Assembly: GCA_001465935.1 (NCBI GenBank)
Contig: LNKV01000020.1
Span: 1-64,000, forward strand
DNA from: Clarireedia homoeocarpa
Lineage: Eukaryota; Ascomycota; Leotiomycetes; Helotiales; Rutstroemiaceae
DNA: 64,000 bases
Reading direction: 5' to 3'
Shown: positions 47,231 to 58,738 of the stretch, piece after piece
How the letters are laid out: the number at the start of each line of letters is the position of its first letter
How positions within the stretch are numbered: the stretch's first letter is position 1
Position numbers and translations under genes: made by a program
The notes under the pieces: generated by a model
Seen by the model: the letters and a program-made list of their open reading frames with translations, nothing else
The model's database searches: none
What the model was told of the DNA's origin: nothing

Positions 47231-50024
47231 TCACTCCCTCCCTCCTCCTCCCCGTTCACTCCCTCCCTCCTCCACATCCGCATCCAAATCCATACCCAAA
47301 CCCCTCAACTTTAACGCCAACAGCCCCTCCGGCGCAGCAGCTCTTCCTCCCTCTCTCTGGCCCTCTCTGATATTCCCTCCATATCCCACCCGATTCCCTC
47401 TATACCCTATATCTCCTTTATGTAATTTATCGAAATAGTCGTCCATTCCCCCAACTTCTTTCTCTACTCCCACTCCCCGTCCAACTTCTATACCCCCTAC
47501 CCCATCCAGCACACCACCGTCACCCACTCCCATATCCACATCTATCTCAGCCGCATCTCCCTCAGCCATACCCACACACAAACTATTTCTCGTCCCAGGT
47601 CTAGCCGTCCTATCCGATGACGACGAGTTCGGCGATTGTAATTCTGCCCCTTCCCTTGTCCTTTTCCCTTCCTCTTCTTCTTCCTTTGCCTCACCCTCTC
47701 CTTCTTCTCCCCCATCTTCCGCTCTCCTATTAAAATTCACACCACTAACCCCCGAAAACTCTGCATCCCCACCTCTTGGAGGAAATTTAAATGGAACTGG
47801 ATCAACCCCGCCCATCCCCATCCCCATCCCCATTCCCCCATCCAACCCCCCAGCCTCTTCCATCCCCACCCCCGCAAAACCATCAGTCCCCCTCCCTAAC
47901 ATAAACCCCGAACTCCTCCTATACGCCTTCTCTGCCACCAATGCCGCTCCCATACCCCCTCCCATACCCCCCCCGCTTCCTCCTCCTATCCCCCCACTCC
48001 CAACACCAGCATCCCTCCCCCCCTTCCAAACCGTAAACCTCGGTTCCGGCACTGAAATCTCATTTCTTAACCTCTCCTTCCCATCCGGCACCCGATTCGC
48101 AAACACCACTCTCACGCTCTTATACAGATAAAATCTGCCTCTCGCTGGGCAGCAAATGTGTAGATGTACTAAATACCGCAATGTTGGTCTATCTACCGTC
48201 GCTGCCGAATCAATCTGCGCCGCAGGTGGCACATGCACCGCGGAAGAAGAGAGAGAAGTCGAAGAAGAAGAAGCCGAAAGCGCCGTTTCAATAATCGGAC
48301 CCGCCGAGTAACTACGCTGACGAATAAAAGTTTTAGTCCCCGGTTCCATGCCGGTAAGATCATACGGCACGAGAAACAGTTTAACAGCAGTTTTATTGGG
48401 ATTCTTAATAATAATCTGAAGCTGTCCCTTTTCGGGGATACGGTAGCTTCCCCCGGGAGGCGTACGCGGCGAGGTAGAACGCCGCTTATGTTTTTCCGCG
48501 CGGCGGATTTCGCGTTCCGAGATACCGCTGGCAGCACCTTGGCTTGCTGAAGAGGAGATTTCGGCGTCGAGGTCGTCGTGGTGGATGCGTTCGATGGTGG
48601 CGTTGCGGCGGCGTTTGCGGGTATCGCGTGCGTCTTCGGGACTGGGGAGGCCGTTTTCGAGATCGATACAGCCGACGTAGGGGCTAGGACCATCTTCGGC
48701 TTTGCCTCCTCTTCGCCCGTGGCTGGTGGATTCGTAATCGTAGAAGACGGCAGGGAAGGGAAGCGTCACGTGTGGTGGACAGCGGAGACTGGACTTACAT
48801 TTTCCGAAGCCGAGGACGCCGATTTGGGCGACGAAGTCGAGGGGTTTGGAGGGGGTGGTGGACATTCTTCCGCGGAGGATACTTTCCTCGTATGAGCCTA
48901 CCATGGATGCGTGGAGTGGTGAGACGTCTGATGTATATGAAGGTCGTCTTGATCGGGAGAAAATAGGTGTTTGTGGTGAGGATGTAGAATGTGGCATTGT
49001 ATTTGATGCCAGTGATCGTCGCGGCTGATGTGCTTGGTAGGGATATGTATTATCTCTCCTAAGACCTGGGAGTGGCTTATTGAATTGTGCAAAGGGTGTG
49101 GATGGATTTGAATAATTGGCGTGTGAAAGTTGCAATGTATGACGCCTGGTATTGCTCCTGGAGGGACTAGATGTGATGTCTATAGGATTGAGATGGGGAG
49201 ATAACTCCAGATCGTCATTACTTTCCGACTGAACCAGAGGACTAGTAGGTGCTTTGAGAACAAAGCTCGAAGAAAACGAGGACGACAACGAAGGCGCTCG
49301 AGGTCTCTCTCTCAAATCCGGCTCCGCTCTATCCACAGTTGGAAACCGAGGGTCAAGTTGAAAAGGCGTAAAGTTTCGAGGTGGTGAAGTAGCAAGCCAT
49401 CCGGAGCTCCCAGTATTAAATATCTTCGAAGGCTGCCCAATTTCCTCAGACAAATTTGGTTGTGGATTGTCCGTAAAGTTCCCACTATGTAAAGCAGATC
49501 TCGGTCGTTCGATTTCCAGTCCAATCTGCGATCTCTGTTTATCCACCGATGGAGGTCTTCCAATATTTGATAGCTCTGCTGACGGCAATAATGGTGAGGA
49601 GTTTGAATGGTTCGAGGAAGTCTTTCGAGGAGTTTCTGGGTCGTGATTTTGAAGCAATGACTCCAACTATATCTACCGTCAGCACATTTCCCAAATCCCA
49701 TGAAATAGCTGCACATACATTCCGATTTGGTAGCCATGTTGGACTTTCCCCCTTCTTCAGTCTTTCAATAAACTCCCCGCGGTCAGACGTCCCATTGAAA
49801 GGAAATTTAAAGCTTGTATCCAGTTCCAGCATCGGTAGAGTCTTTGGTTCCTCTGGAGTATCTGGCACCAAACCCTCACACAATTCCGTCCTAATGCTCT
49901 CCTCTGAAACCTTCCTGGCAATCGTTCTTCCCTCCAGAGGCGCCATAGATATCGGAGATATTTTGGACTTTTCCACAGGAGGCGTTCTGCGGCCGTCGCC
50001 GAGATCGTCTTGAAAAATGGGCAT
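47231..50024 (-). CDS. Atos/FAM214 family protein (DUF4210 plus 'chromosome segregation' domain)
   Basis: Exons 50024-49719 and 49666-47231 (52-nt intron, donor GTATGT) give 913 residues. The first 350 residues are Ser/Pro-rich and disordered. Residues about 360-415 hold the DUF4210 core (SYEESILRGRMSTTPSKPLD, VAQIGVLGFGKCKSSLRCP, LPFPAVFYDY). Residues about 514-640 hold the second conserved part (KGQLQIIIKNPNKTAVKLFL, PGTKTFIRQRSY, LHICCPARGRFYLYKSVRVVF). These two domains define the family from fission yeast to the fly Atossa and human ATOSA/B, which are nuclear proteins affecting transcription. A fission yeast domain name points to meiosis. The last 270 residues are Gly/Glu-rich low complexity, ending at a 25-bp duplicated C-rich sequence. 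Confidence 0.85.
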
Positions 50025-50942
50025 TTTGAAAATGGGAGCCTTTTGCTTGTGCTCCTAGTCGTACGGCTATGAGAACATTACTGTGTATGGAATCCCGGTG
50101 AGTTTATCGAGTGTCGGATGGCGCAATCTTTACGTATGAATGGGCGTGGAGTCCGGACGATGGTACAGTAGTTGTCACAAGAGCGGGGACGAAGGGTTGC
50201 TTCTTTGTCTTGTGCTTGCCGATATGGTGCAGGTCGTATGCACGTAAGGTCTTTTAACTTTTATGCAGGCCGGAAGAGGAACTTTCCATATATGCAGGCC
50301 TGTCTGGACCAAGTCTTGTAGAAGGAATGTAATTGGGTTATATGTATTTATGAGAGATCCAACAAGTTCGTCGACAGACATCAAGTTGTAAGGTCGACAG
50401 ACATCAAGTTGTAAGGAGGATAAGGGAAGGAAGGTATTTCAAGTACCGAGACGTACCGAAACGTACCCATACGATAACTAATGAAGAACGATGACTCTGT
50501 TGTCATTCAGTATCCATCACTTACCGATACGACACTCTGTTGAACCCTGGGCAGATCCACCGACTCCAAGCCATCCGTAACCAACCAGTCCTGAGCCAGT
50601 CCTGAGCCAGTCCCAACCCCGTCCTCCCATATTTACCGCGGATTAAATATATAAAATACCAGCTTATCCGCAAAATCGACGCCATCTGAGCAATCTGCCT
50701 GCGTTATCGGCTTGGCTTGGCCGGAGTATTATGCAGATGGGCCGAGGTATCCACTAAAATTTTCTCAAGCACAAGACCTTTTTCCCAGCTATCAAAATTC
50801 TTACGACCACACTGCATACATACCAACGCGGGACAACTCATCTGTCACCCCTCCCACCTAAAAAGTAAGCATATCGCGCTTCACGGGACCTGCCTTATCT
50901 CTCGAGATCCCTCACCCCTCCACCCTCCATCCACAGCCCACA
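50025..50942. promoter_or_regulatory. Divergent promoter region Atos / FYV7-like
   Basis: 918 bp between opposing start codons. It holds a perfect 23-bp duplication (separate entry), three ACGTACC-type units at about 50442-50471, and a duplicated CCAGTCCTGAG at about 50588-50611. No gene is seen. Confidence 0.6.
50370..50415. repeat. Perfect 23-bp tandem duplication
   Basis: GTCGACAGACATCAAGTTGT followed by AAG is repeated twice head to tail. Confidence 0.95.
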
Positions 50943-51569
50943 ATGGCGGCACCCAACAAACGCCCCCGCGAAGATGACACCAGCAGCACCACCACACCCG
51001 CTCCCAAAAAACACCGACCAGGATTCAAAGTCGGCCCCGACAACCTCCCCGATGGCACCTGGAAGCGCAAAGTCGACAAGATCAAGAAAACGCTGATCCA
51101 TAAAGCCAAAGTCAAGAAATCGTACGCGAAAATCAAGGCTCAGGAGCAGGAGAATATACAATCCGAGCGGAAGATCTATGATACTGCGGAGGAAGATGGT
51201 GCAGAAAAGACACAGCGGGAGTTACATCCTGATCGGAAAGCTATGTTAGATGCGCCGGAGAAGGAGGAGGAAGAACGGGGTAGAGATAGAACTGGGGAGA
51301 GAAGCAGGAAAGGAGGAAATGGGAGGGGAAATAAACCCGCGTACTTCGCAAAAGAGATGGAGATAGCGCGGAAGAAGAAAGAGGAGCGACAGGCGAGACA
51401 GCAGGAGTTTGAGAGGAGACAGAAGGAGATAGCGGAGAAGCGGGAAGAGAGGGAGAGGTTTAGGAGACAGATGGCGAAGGCGAGGAGTGGGGGGAAGAAT
51501 GGACAGAGGAAGTTGGGGAGGGAGAGTAAGGTGTTATTGGAGAGGGTCAAGAAGATTGTTGAGGGTTAG
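50943..51569 (+). CDS. FYV7-like rRNA-processing protein
   Basis: Single exon, 208 residues, with ATG directly after CCCACA. The sequence is very basic. The segment KHRPGFKVGPDNLPDGTWKRKVDKIKKTLI followed by HKAKVKKSYAKIK fits the rRNA-processing (Fyv7) domain, and the last 90 residues are a long charged helix (KKKEERQARQQEFERRQKEI). Fyv7 is needed for 18S rRNA maturation in yeast small-subunit assembly, in the nucleolus. The call rests on composition and a short conserved core, so it is weaker than the others here. Confidence 0.75.
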   Translation: MAAPNKRPREDDTSSTTTPAPKKHRPGFKVGPDNLPDGTWKRKVDKIKKTLIHKAKVKKSYAKIKAQEQENIQSERKIYDTAEEDGAEKTQRELHPDRKAMLDAPEKEEEERGRDRTGERSRKGGNGRGNKPAYFAKEMEIARKKKEERQARQQEFERRQKEIAEKREERERFRRQMAKARSGGKNGQRKLGRESKVLLERVKKIVEG

Positions 51570-52563
51570 GTAGTAGGGGGAGAGGTGCGTGTAGGTGGAT
51601 TGATGGGTGGATATGTGATGCGGAACAAGTATGGAGGGGAAACGCTGTCAATTTTAATCTAGCAGACGAGAAGAATGACTGTGGAAAATCGCGCGAGACG
51701 AAGATCATGATACCCAGAAAGACAGCTACAACTCAGCATATGAAATCAAGTTGGCACTCCCTATTTAGTTAAGTCTAGCTATCTGCATGAATTTGCATAC
51801 CAATAGAGGATCCAATATTTCCAAATCATTCGAGAAGTCCTTCGAAGATGAAGATCACGATACCCAATAAGCCATCATCAACCCCACATGTAGAATTAAG
51901 ATGGCATTTCTTTCCTATTCAGTTAAGTCTTGCTCTATACACATATCTGCATACCCCCTCAGGAAGTCCTTCGAGGATGAAGATCATGTTCATGGTACCT
52001 AAAATGACTTACCCCAACTCCACATATATACTCGAGTTACCATCCCCTACGAGTATTTACTCGAGTCTTTCTACCTATCAACCCCCCCAGGAAGAGAAGT
52101 CCCCCGAAGATACTATACCCACCACTCTAACATCAATCCTCCAATCCAAAGGTTTCTTTCCTTCAACAGTGGATGGATCCAGCACAGCACAGCAGAGCCA
52201 AGACCAGGATATATCATATTCCACTCTGCAAATCCAGCAAGGGAGATGGAATTGTTGTAACTTAGTCTGTGATCCATTGCTATATGTTATCCCAACTCAG
52301 CGGAACGTTCAACCGGGCTCTTTTCTTTTCTTCTATCTCATTGTACTGTAATACTCAGCTGTTTGTTTTTCAAATCTATCCCAGCCTAAAGGAACAGCAT
52401 GAACACTAACCATTATCATCTTGTTCAACAAGTTTAATTCATGCTTGCAGACGAGATATTTCAATATACCCCTATGTTCTTGTTCTTTGTTCATACACTC
52501 TCATTTCGCGACGCTGCGGTATACAACCTGACATATACCCTTTCCATCCGCTAATACACAAGT
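51570..52563. other. Spacer FYV7-like / SANT gene A
   Basis: About 1 kb tail-to-tail. A degenerate triplicated block occupies about 51690-52050 (separate entry). A 167-codon open frame across it (51848-52351) arises from the repeats and is not called a gene. Confidence 0.6.
51690..52050. repeat. Three degenerate copies of an about 140-bp unit
   Basis: Copies begin near 51690, 51845 and 51973. Each starts with GAAGATCA-GATACCC-like sequence. The first two share ACTC/CCCC-ACAT, then AATTAAGATGGCA-like text, then ATTTAGTTAAGTCT or ATTCAGTTAAGTCT, and end with a CTGCATACC-like stretch. The third diverges after about 60 bp. Both the second and third follow a GAAGTCCTTCGA-like motif. Confidence 0.7.
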
Positions 52564-54764
52564 TCAGTCTTTTACAAAAAGCATATTTTCATCTTCCTCA
52601 TCCTCCTCATTTTCATCTTCCTCATTTTCATCTTCCTCATTTTCATCTTCATTATCTTTCCCCTCCACATCTTTCCTTATCTGAGTTTCCCCTTCTCCTC
52701 TCTCTCTCACCTTGAATATCTCTTCTCTCACCTCTGTTAACTCCTTAGAAGCGAACTCTAACTGCCTAAGCTCACACCTCAGATCGACTATCACGTCGTC
52801 AACCTTTAAGATCTCCTTTTCATAGCGTTTTTTAGTGCTTTCCAACCAGTCTCTTCTTTGTTGTGCAGCACTGGATCGTTTTCCAATCTCGTCTAATTTC
52901 CTGTCAACCGTATCTACTGCTTCCTGTGTTCTATCCTGGAATGTGTGAGTGTCTTGAAAGCCATGATTTAAGCTTTCTTGCAGATTTTGTTCATCAGCCA
53001 GCCGCTTAATTTTGCTTTGAGGGTCCCCTAGATGACGCAGACGACTTTCAGTATATTGATAGTTTTCCGCTGGGGACTCTGGCCGAGAAGTACTTGTTTC
53101 CCTTTCTATGGAGCTCAATGTATCTAGTCCGGAGAATTGTGATGACGATGCCGGAGTTTTGTCATTGTTTACAAAAGGATCATCATCTTCACTACCACGA
53201 AACAAGTCGTTGATAGACGAGGAAAAGGATCTAGGAGTGGTGATGTTCTCATGCTCCTTAATTTCCAAGATTTCAGATCGAGCCCTTGATGAATGGCTAT
53301 CGTCAAAACACCTAGTCTCGAAGCGCAAGCTACTCGGATCAGGTGGTGCAGATCTTGAGCCTTTTAGTTGAGAGCTGCCATCTATGGAGCTTCGTTCGCC
53401 ATGACTGTTGGCCATCAAGGGAGTTGCGAACAACTTTTCTGTATTATTATAGACATTGGCAGGGGCGTTAAATGGGCGGGAGGGCGGTTCGATCTTTGGA
53501 TTGTAGAATGGCCCTGTCTTGTTCCCAGTCTGCGAGCGCTATCTATAAGTCAGTAACAAATAACGAGAACTTCTTGTGTATACACCAAGGGTACATATGC
53601 TGAGGAATCAAGCCGTAATCAGTGCACCACATGCTTCTGTACGTTTTGAAACATGCATGTTGGACAAGTTCGACTTTCTCAAAGTTTAAATGCCTATGAT
53701 TGTCTATCACATTCACATACCTTGTTGTGCACATTGCGACGCTTTTTAACTTCTCTTTTTTCCGCACTGTTCGCAGCCTGTCTCTTTCTGTGTTCCAGTG
53801 CGCGACCCAAAGGCGACTCAGTTGCTACACCTCTTCGTCCCGAAGCTTCTTCTGTATTTTGAGATTTGGATGTTCCACTGCCCTTCTTGTATTTATTTGA
53901 GAGACTCTTGCTTCTGTGCTTCACTCTCTCGTGTGAGTTGTACCTATCCTTGGGGGGCAATGGTCGAGTAGAGACTTGCGGTTTGGGGGCCTCTTTTTCA
54001 GTATGGAAGTGAACCTGTTCGTCATCCTGAATAACGTCTCCACGAAGTTTTTTCCATCTGTCCCTGTGTTGATTTTCTGTTCTACAATAACCAGCATTTC
54101 TCATTTGCTCACGGATTTTCAGCCAAAAACACTTTTCTGAATCTCCGTACGGGCGAGCTACCGCCTCAGCAGCTCGTGCACTGTTGACAAATTTAAGGAG
54201 GTACTCATCTTCTTTCTCTGTCCATTCTTTTCTGCCCCATTCCGGATCTTGGAAAGTTGGCTGTTCAATCGAACTGCAAACTCTGATCTTGGGGTGCCTA
54301 GGTGTATTGAAACGACCTGCAGTTAGAGGAAGCCGAACCTCATCTTCCGGTGGCCAGTCAAGACCAGTATGCTTCTTACCCCTAGTCATCCAATAATTCT
54401 GTAAATCTTGTGCCTTATATTGACATTCCTCCCCACATTTCTTGCTAAGCTCACGAATGGCTGCCTCGAAGATCGCTTCGTTACTTCGTCTTTGGTCTTT
54501 GTGCCTTTCGGTCTTTAGAAACTCATGCAATACTTCTAACTCTTTATCCTTGAGACGTATCTTGCGGTATCCTGTTTCATCAACTTTCGAGCGTGCAAAA
54601 CGATCTGCAAGGTTCGAAATTGGCGTTGTCTTAATCGATTTGGATGTAGACATTCGAGGTGACACTTGAGGATCGGACGAAAAGCCAGGCCTGTTTTTAG
54701 TTGACGGCGGCGTGGTAGGAGTGCCTACAGCTTGTCCTGTCGTTTGTGGACTTTGCGGCGCCAT
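52564..54764 (-). CDS. SANT/Myb-like protein A with coiled coil and acidic tail
   Basis: Exons 54764-53721 and 53529-52564 (191-nt intron) give 669 residues. Two SANT/Myb-like units are visible: residues about 67-130 (LKDKELEVLHEFLKTE to LQNYWMTRGKK) and about 177-243, the clearer one, with WTEKEDEYLLKFV, FWLKIREQM and NAGYCRTENQHRDRWKKL. A long basic, Ser-rich linker follows (KHRSKSLSNKYKKG, KKRRN), suiting a nuclear protein. The C-terminal about 150 residues form a coiled coil (QNLQESLNHGFQDTHTFQ onward) and end in a DENEED repeat tail. First of three adjacent minus-strand genes with this plan; next to 56017 and 58739. Function unknown; DNA binding is inferred from the SANT units. Confidence 0.8.
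52600..52654. repeat. 15-bp in-frame coding repeat
   Basis: About three and a half units of CATTTTCATCTTCCT encode the DENEE acidic tail of protein A. A likely length-variable region. Confidence 0.9.
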
Positions 54765-55598
54765 TGAAATTGAAATAGCCTAATCTTAACACTGTACATG
54801 GCTTAGTGATGACCTTCACGTCGCTTGAACACCTGGGTAAGGAGAAGCCGAAGCCGAAGCCGGAGCCGGCAAGACGAATATTGTCATATTGGCCACGAAA
54901 CAACGTGTACAACCTTTATCAGGACGAATAGGAAGAGCTTTCTTACGTTTGTAGTCGTACAGTATCCTCGTGGCGATCTGAATTGTCTTCCTTAATCCGA
55001 AACACTGAAGTGTTTACTTCACTCCACTTGCAGAACACTTCGAAGTTTGGCGAGGAGTAGAGAAACAGCTTTCGAAACTGCAATCGGAAAGTAATAATCA
55101 TACAAAAGGTAGACGTAAACCCGTTTAGAAAATATATTGTGCAAATGGATACCCTTTAAGTGAAGAGGAGAAGAATAAGACGAAGGTGTCTTGTTGACGA
55201 AGCACTACCCACGAGAGGGCGACGATGGGCCAACAAAGTCAAGATAAACGAACAATGACAGAGAAGATAATCAGAATACGGTCATGTGGACAAGATAAGA
55301 TAAGTTTAATTGTGAATAGGTATTGAATAGTGAATTTGAGAGTCCATCGTGTTTGCTGTGAGATGAGACGAAAATGAAATAGAAGAAGCTGATAAATACC
55401 ACATTGAGCAGCAGTGCCTGCCGAATCTGGAAAGCACCTACGGTGAAAAGTATGATGCACATAAGAGTCTTTCCTCTAGTTGATAAGGAATTATATGGCG
55501 CTCACATTTGTACTGATATATAATTGAGGCTCGCCACTGTACGAAGTCGACGGTCATCGCAGTGGTTATGGCAGTGGCCTTGGTAAATATACCAACCA

Positions 55599-55793
55599 CT
55601 AACCCTCATATTCTATGAGCCAAAGATCCTCGCCAGGTTGCAGTCCAGAGATTGCATGATATTCAACATGTACGCATATAGAATAAAACAATATATCCTC
55701 AGGATTTATCTCTTGGTTGAGTTTATGGGCTGTCAGTACAATAGACTTCTTGGAAGCGCGAGAGACCCTGAAGTCATAAAGACCATCGACCAA
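55599..55793 (-). pseudogene. Short protein-like remnant, minus strand
   Basis: About 64 codons read as LYDFRVSRASKKSIVLTAHK, then a mixed hydrophobic part ending EDLWLIEYEG. Amino-acid texture looks like a genuine C-terminus, but there is no ATG and the upstream frame runs into the 23-bp repeat array, which shifts frame at each copy. No family is recognised. It could be a broken gene interrupted by repeat expansion, or chance. Confidence 0.2.
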
Positions 55794-55885
55794 GAACTCA
55801 ATAAGATTGCATAGTTGAACTCAATAAGATTGCATAGTTGAACTCAATAAGATTGCATAGTTGAACTCAATAAGATTACATAGTT
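55794..55885. repeat. 23-bp tandem repeat, four copies
   Basis: The unit GAACTCAATAAGATTGCATA plus GTT occurs four times; only the last copy has a mismatch (GATTACATA). Confidence 0.97.
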
Positions 55886-56016
55886 GGCTACAAGCAGAAA
55901 GGCCGACATCATAGCATGTTTAGTAGACATATTCGTACAAACTCCCTTGCTAATACAACAAACAAGACACTCCCTAATATCAAGATACCTCTCCGCTATC
56001 AAGTGAATCACGATAT

Positions 56017-58007
56017 TCACCTGACATTCAAAAGCTCATCGATATGCTTCAGGATCTTTGTATCACCCCTCTTGCTTTCCTGCGTTCTCTCCAGCTCCTT
56101 TTTCTTCTGAGCTTGAGCCTTCTTTTCTGCATCGATTCGCGCGTCGTGGTCGGCGATCACTAATTCTAGACGCACCAGCTGCTCTTTCATCTGAGCTTTA
56201 GCCTTCTTTTCTACATCGATTCTCACGCCGTGGTCGGCGATCGCTAATTTTAGATGCTCTTCGTTTTTCTCGGCCAAACTTATCTTACTTTTCAATACAT
56301 TATGCCCATTTTCTAATTCTTCCTTGAGCTTTGGGGAAAGGCTAGTCGAAGGTGTTTCGTCTAAGCCAGGAGGAGAGGAGGCCTTCTTCTCGATTGAATG
56401 TTCTCGGCTATCACTGGCGGTGACGCCGGGCTGATTCGAGAGGGGTGTGCTTTCATGTCCAATCTGTATATGAAGTTAGAATGATCAATGAGACGGTAGG
56501 GTATGAGATTACCTTTGATTTTACATCAGTTGTATCTCTTTCGCCACTGATTGAAGATTCACCGCTGTGGCTGTAGCGTGCTTTCTTCGGTGGTCTTGGA
56601 TAGGGGCTCACACTCTCATGGCCCAAAGGTGTATTGATGATATCAGACGTGCGACTACGCTTGGAGGTCCAATTGTTTCCCTGTTGCGCTTCATCTAGCT
56701 GAGCCATTGGAGTCGCACTATCTTTCTCGAACTTTTTAACAACCTCATTCTCCAGATCGTTCGCGTGCCTCTTCTTATAGAACCAAGTCTAAGATTGCCG
56801 ACGTCTTGGTCAGCAACACGTACAATAGAAATTGGTTCGCAGTTCACATACCTTGATCTGATGTTTTGCCAATCCAGTGCTTCGGCCTAGTTCTGAAAAC
56901 GTTTCAGGCGTAAAATAATTTCCTCTCGAAAACGCCGCCTCTAACAAAGATTGTTGCTGAGGCGAGACTTCTACCCTATTATCTAAAGGCCTCTCGTATA
57001 ATATCTGGACATTTGAGCTCTCGATATCGCTGGCTGCTTGCTCCTGCTGTAAAATATCGTTAGGAAATATAGGGTGTGGAAATGAATTCTAGAACCATCT
57101 CACGTTTGACGGTGCGCTCTCTTCTGAAAGACGCGAGGTACCTAATCTAGTAAGTATTTCTCAAAGAATAACTTATACACTATATCTACTTACTGCGGGA
57201 TTCGACCTCCGAAGCAATAGCCTCATCTGTCACCATCACACCGCTAACCACGCTGTCATTCGATTGCGTGTTGGAAGTTGACTGGGGAGTAACAGGTAGA
57301 GCATCTGATGTGACGAAATTGGTGGAGTTCTCAAGAAGTGCATCAGTTTTCAGTTGGTCTTTCATCTTCTTATGCCAATGTTGACGACACGCCGCTGGTG
57401 TTCGAGTGTAGCCTTTCTCTTTGAGATCATTGACTATCGACGCGAAAAGTTCTGCTGTCAATATGCTTTTCAGCCTGTGGCTTTTCTCTTTATTCTTCTG
57501 AGTTATCACGCGGTTTATGATGATGAGCTCTTCTTCGGCGGTCCAAGACCGACCTGCTAATGACCTCCGAATAGATTGCTTCTCCTTGGCTGATGAGTTA
57601 GTGGCTGCTTTGTGTTTGGTGACATTGGGCGTTCCCCATGCCCCATAATCTGAATCAGATTCGCCTGCAAAAGGCTCATCGTACTCAGAGCTGCTGACCT
57701 CCCACAAGGTATCGTGGGAAGAAACAGTTTTTGGGTCTTCATCGGTCGCTGGCTCTATGCGGCTCCACCTCGCGAGACATGCCATATCCGTGCGATCGAT
57801 ACCATAGGTTTTAAGTCTTTCCGCTACTATCTTGAACAAAGCACGCTTTCCTCCCGATATGGAATCACCATACTCTTTCTCTACTTCTTCAACAACTTCC
57901 CTTAGTTTGGCATGCTGCTCATCGTCCCACTTTTCCACTTTTCTTGCCTTTGTTGACGTATGATTATCCGACAGAAGCTCCTCATAAGCGCTGTGTTTGG
58001 AGCCCAT
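56017..58007 (-). CDS. SANT/Myb-like protein B with homeodomain-like segment and coiled coil
   Basis: Five exons downward: 58007-57194, 57141-57104, 57046-56852, 56788-56513 and 56463-56017; 589 residues, all junctions in frame. SANT-like units at about 24-83 (WDDEQHAKLREVV, TYGIDRTDMACLARW) and 151-217 (RSWTAEEELIIINRVI, EKGYTRTPAACRQHWHKK). At about 312-361 lies a homeodomain-like stretch: SPQQQSLLEAAFSRGNYFTP, ELGRSTGLAKHQIK, then across an intron TWFYKKR. It has the WF of helix 3 and the following Arg, but position 51, almost always Asn in homeodomains, is Lys. The C-terminus is a coiled coil with two copies of an IADH(G/D)xRIDxEKKAxAQ unit. A combination of two SANT units and a homeodomain is unusual. 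DNA binding is inferred. Confidence 0.82.
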
Positions 58008-58738
58008 TGCTTCGTAGGAACCTTGATCGTAGAGCGTGATAAATATATCGAAGTTAGGGCCGAATATATTAAATGAAAAGCGAAAGTGACTTTGGTGAAT
58101 GGTGGAGAAAAACAATAGTGCAGTCCAACGCGTCAAAAGAAAGATAGAAAAAAAAAAGGTTGTGTATAGTTCGAAGATGTTTTGAAGTTGAGAAGACTGT
58201 ATGGTTGGTAGGAGAAAGCAAATAGACGCGATGTGGAAACACCCAAGTACTAGAAAGGATAGTGAAAAGACTACGCCCGTAAAATTACTAATTCTACGTG
58301 AACTGCACCTTGCCTCATATAGATATGCAGCTGGGGTTCACTTTTGTATATCGGATGGCTGATATTTGTTGTGATAGTATTGCTTGCAGGGGCGCTGTTG
58401 GAACATGTTGGAACATGTTGGTCGTTTGGTGCCGAATTCCCGTATCGTATCCTATCCTATCATATACTTTGAACGACGGAAACCTGCTACATGAACTATT
58501 TCAAGTTATATCAATGCGTGTTATCTAATTCTACACTCTCAACTTGTGGAAGATTCACTGATATTGTTTCATTCCTGTTCGTGTCTCGTTGTGACTCTCA
58601 TAGTCGACAGCTCAGTCTGGGTAAGAGAACCTCGTAGATAATAGTTCCGAAATCATGAAACAACGCTGGGTATAGTCGACTACACATAGAATCCAACAAT
58701 CTCCTCTATAATAACCCATCTCTATACAGTTCAAACCA
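58008..58738. other. Spacer between SANT genes B and C
   Basis: 731 bp. It includes the promoter of gene B, a doubled TTGGAACATG at about 58399-58418, TATCC/TATCG repeats at about 58443-58463, and the 3' end of gene C. No gene is seen. Confidence 0.6.

Larger units (their letters stand above)
54765..56016. other. Spacer between SANT genes A and B
   Basis: About 1.25 kb. It contains the promoter of gene A, a 23-bp tandem repeat and a short protein-like minus-strand frame (both listed separately). The rest shows no coding signal. Confidence 0.55.

Noticed and set aside
51848..52351. 167-codon plus-strand frame between FYV7-like and SANT gene A
   Set aside because: It spans the degenerate triplicated block; composition changes at copy borders and there is no domain, splice pattern or conserved start context.
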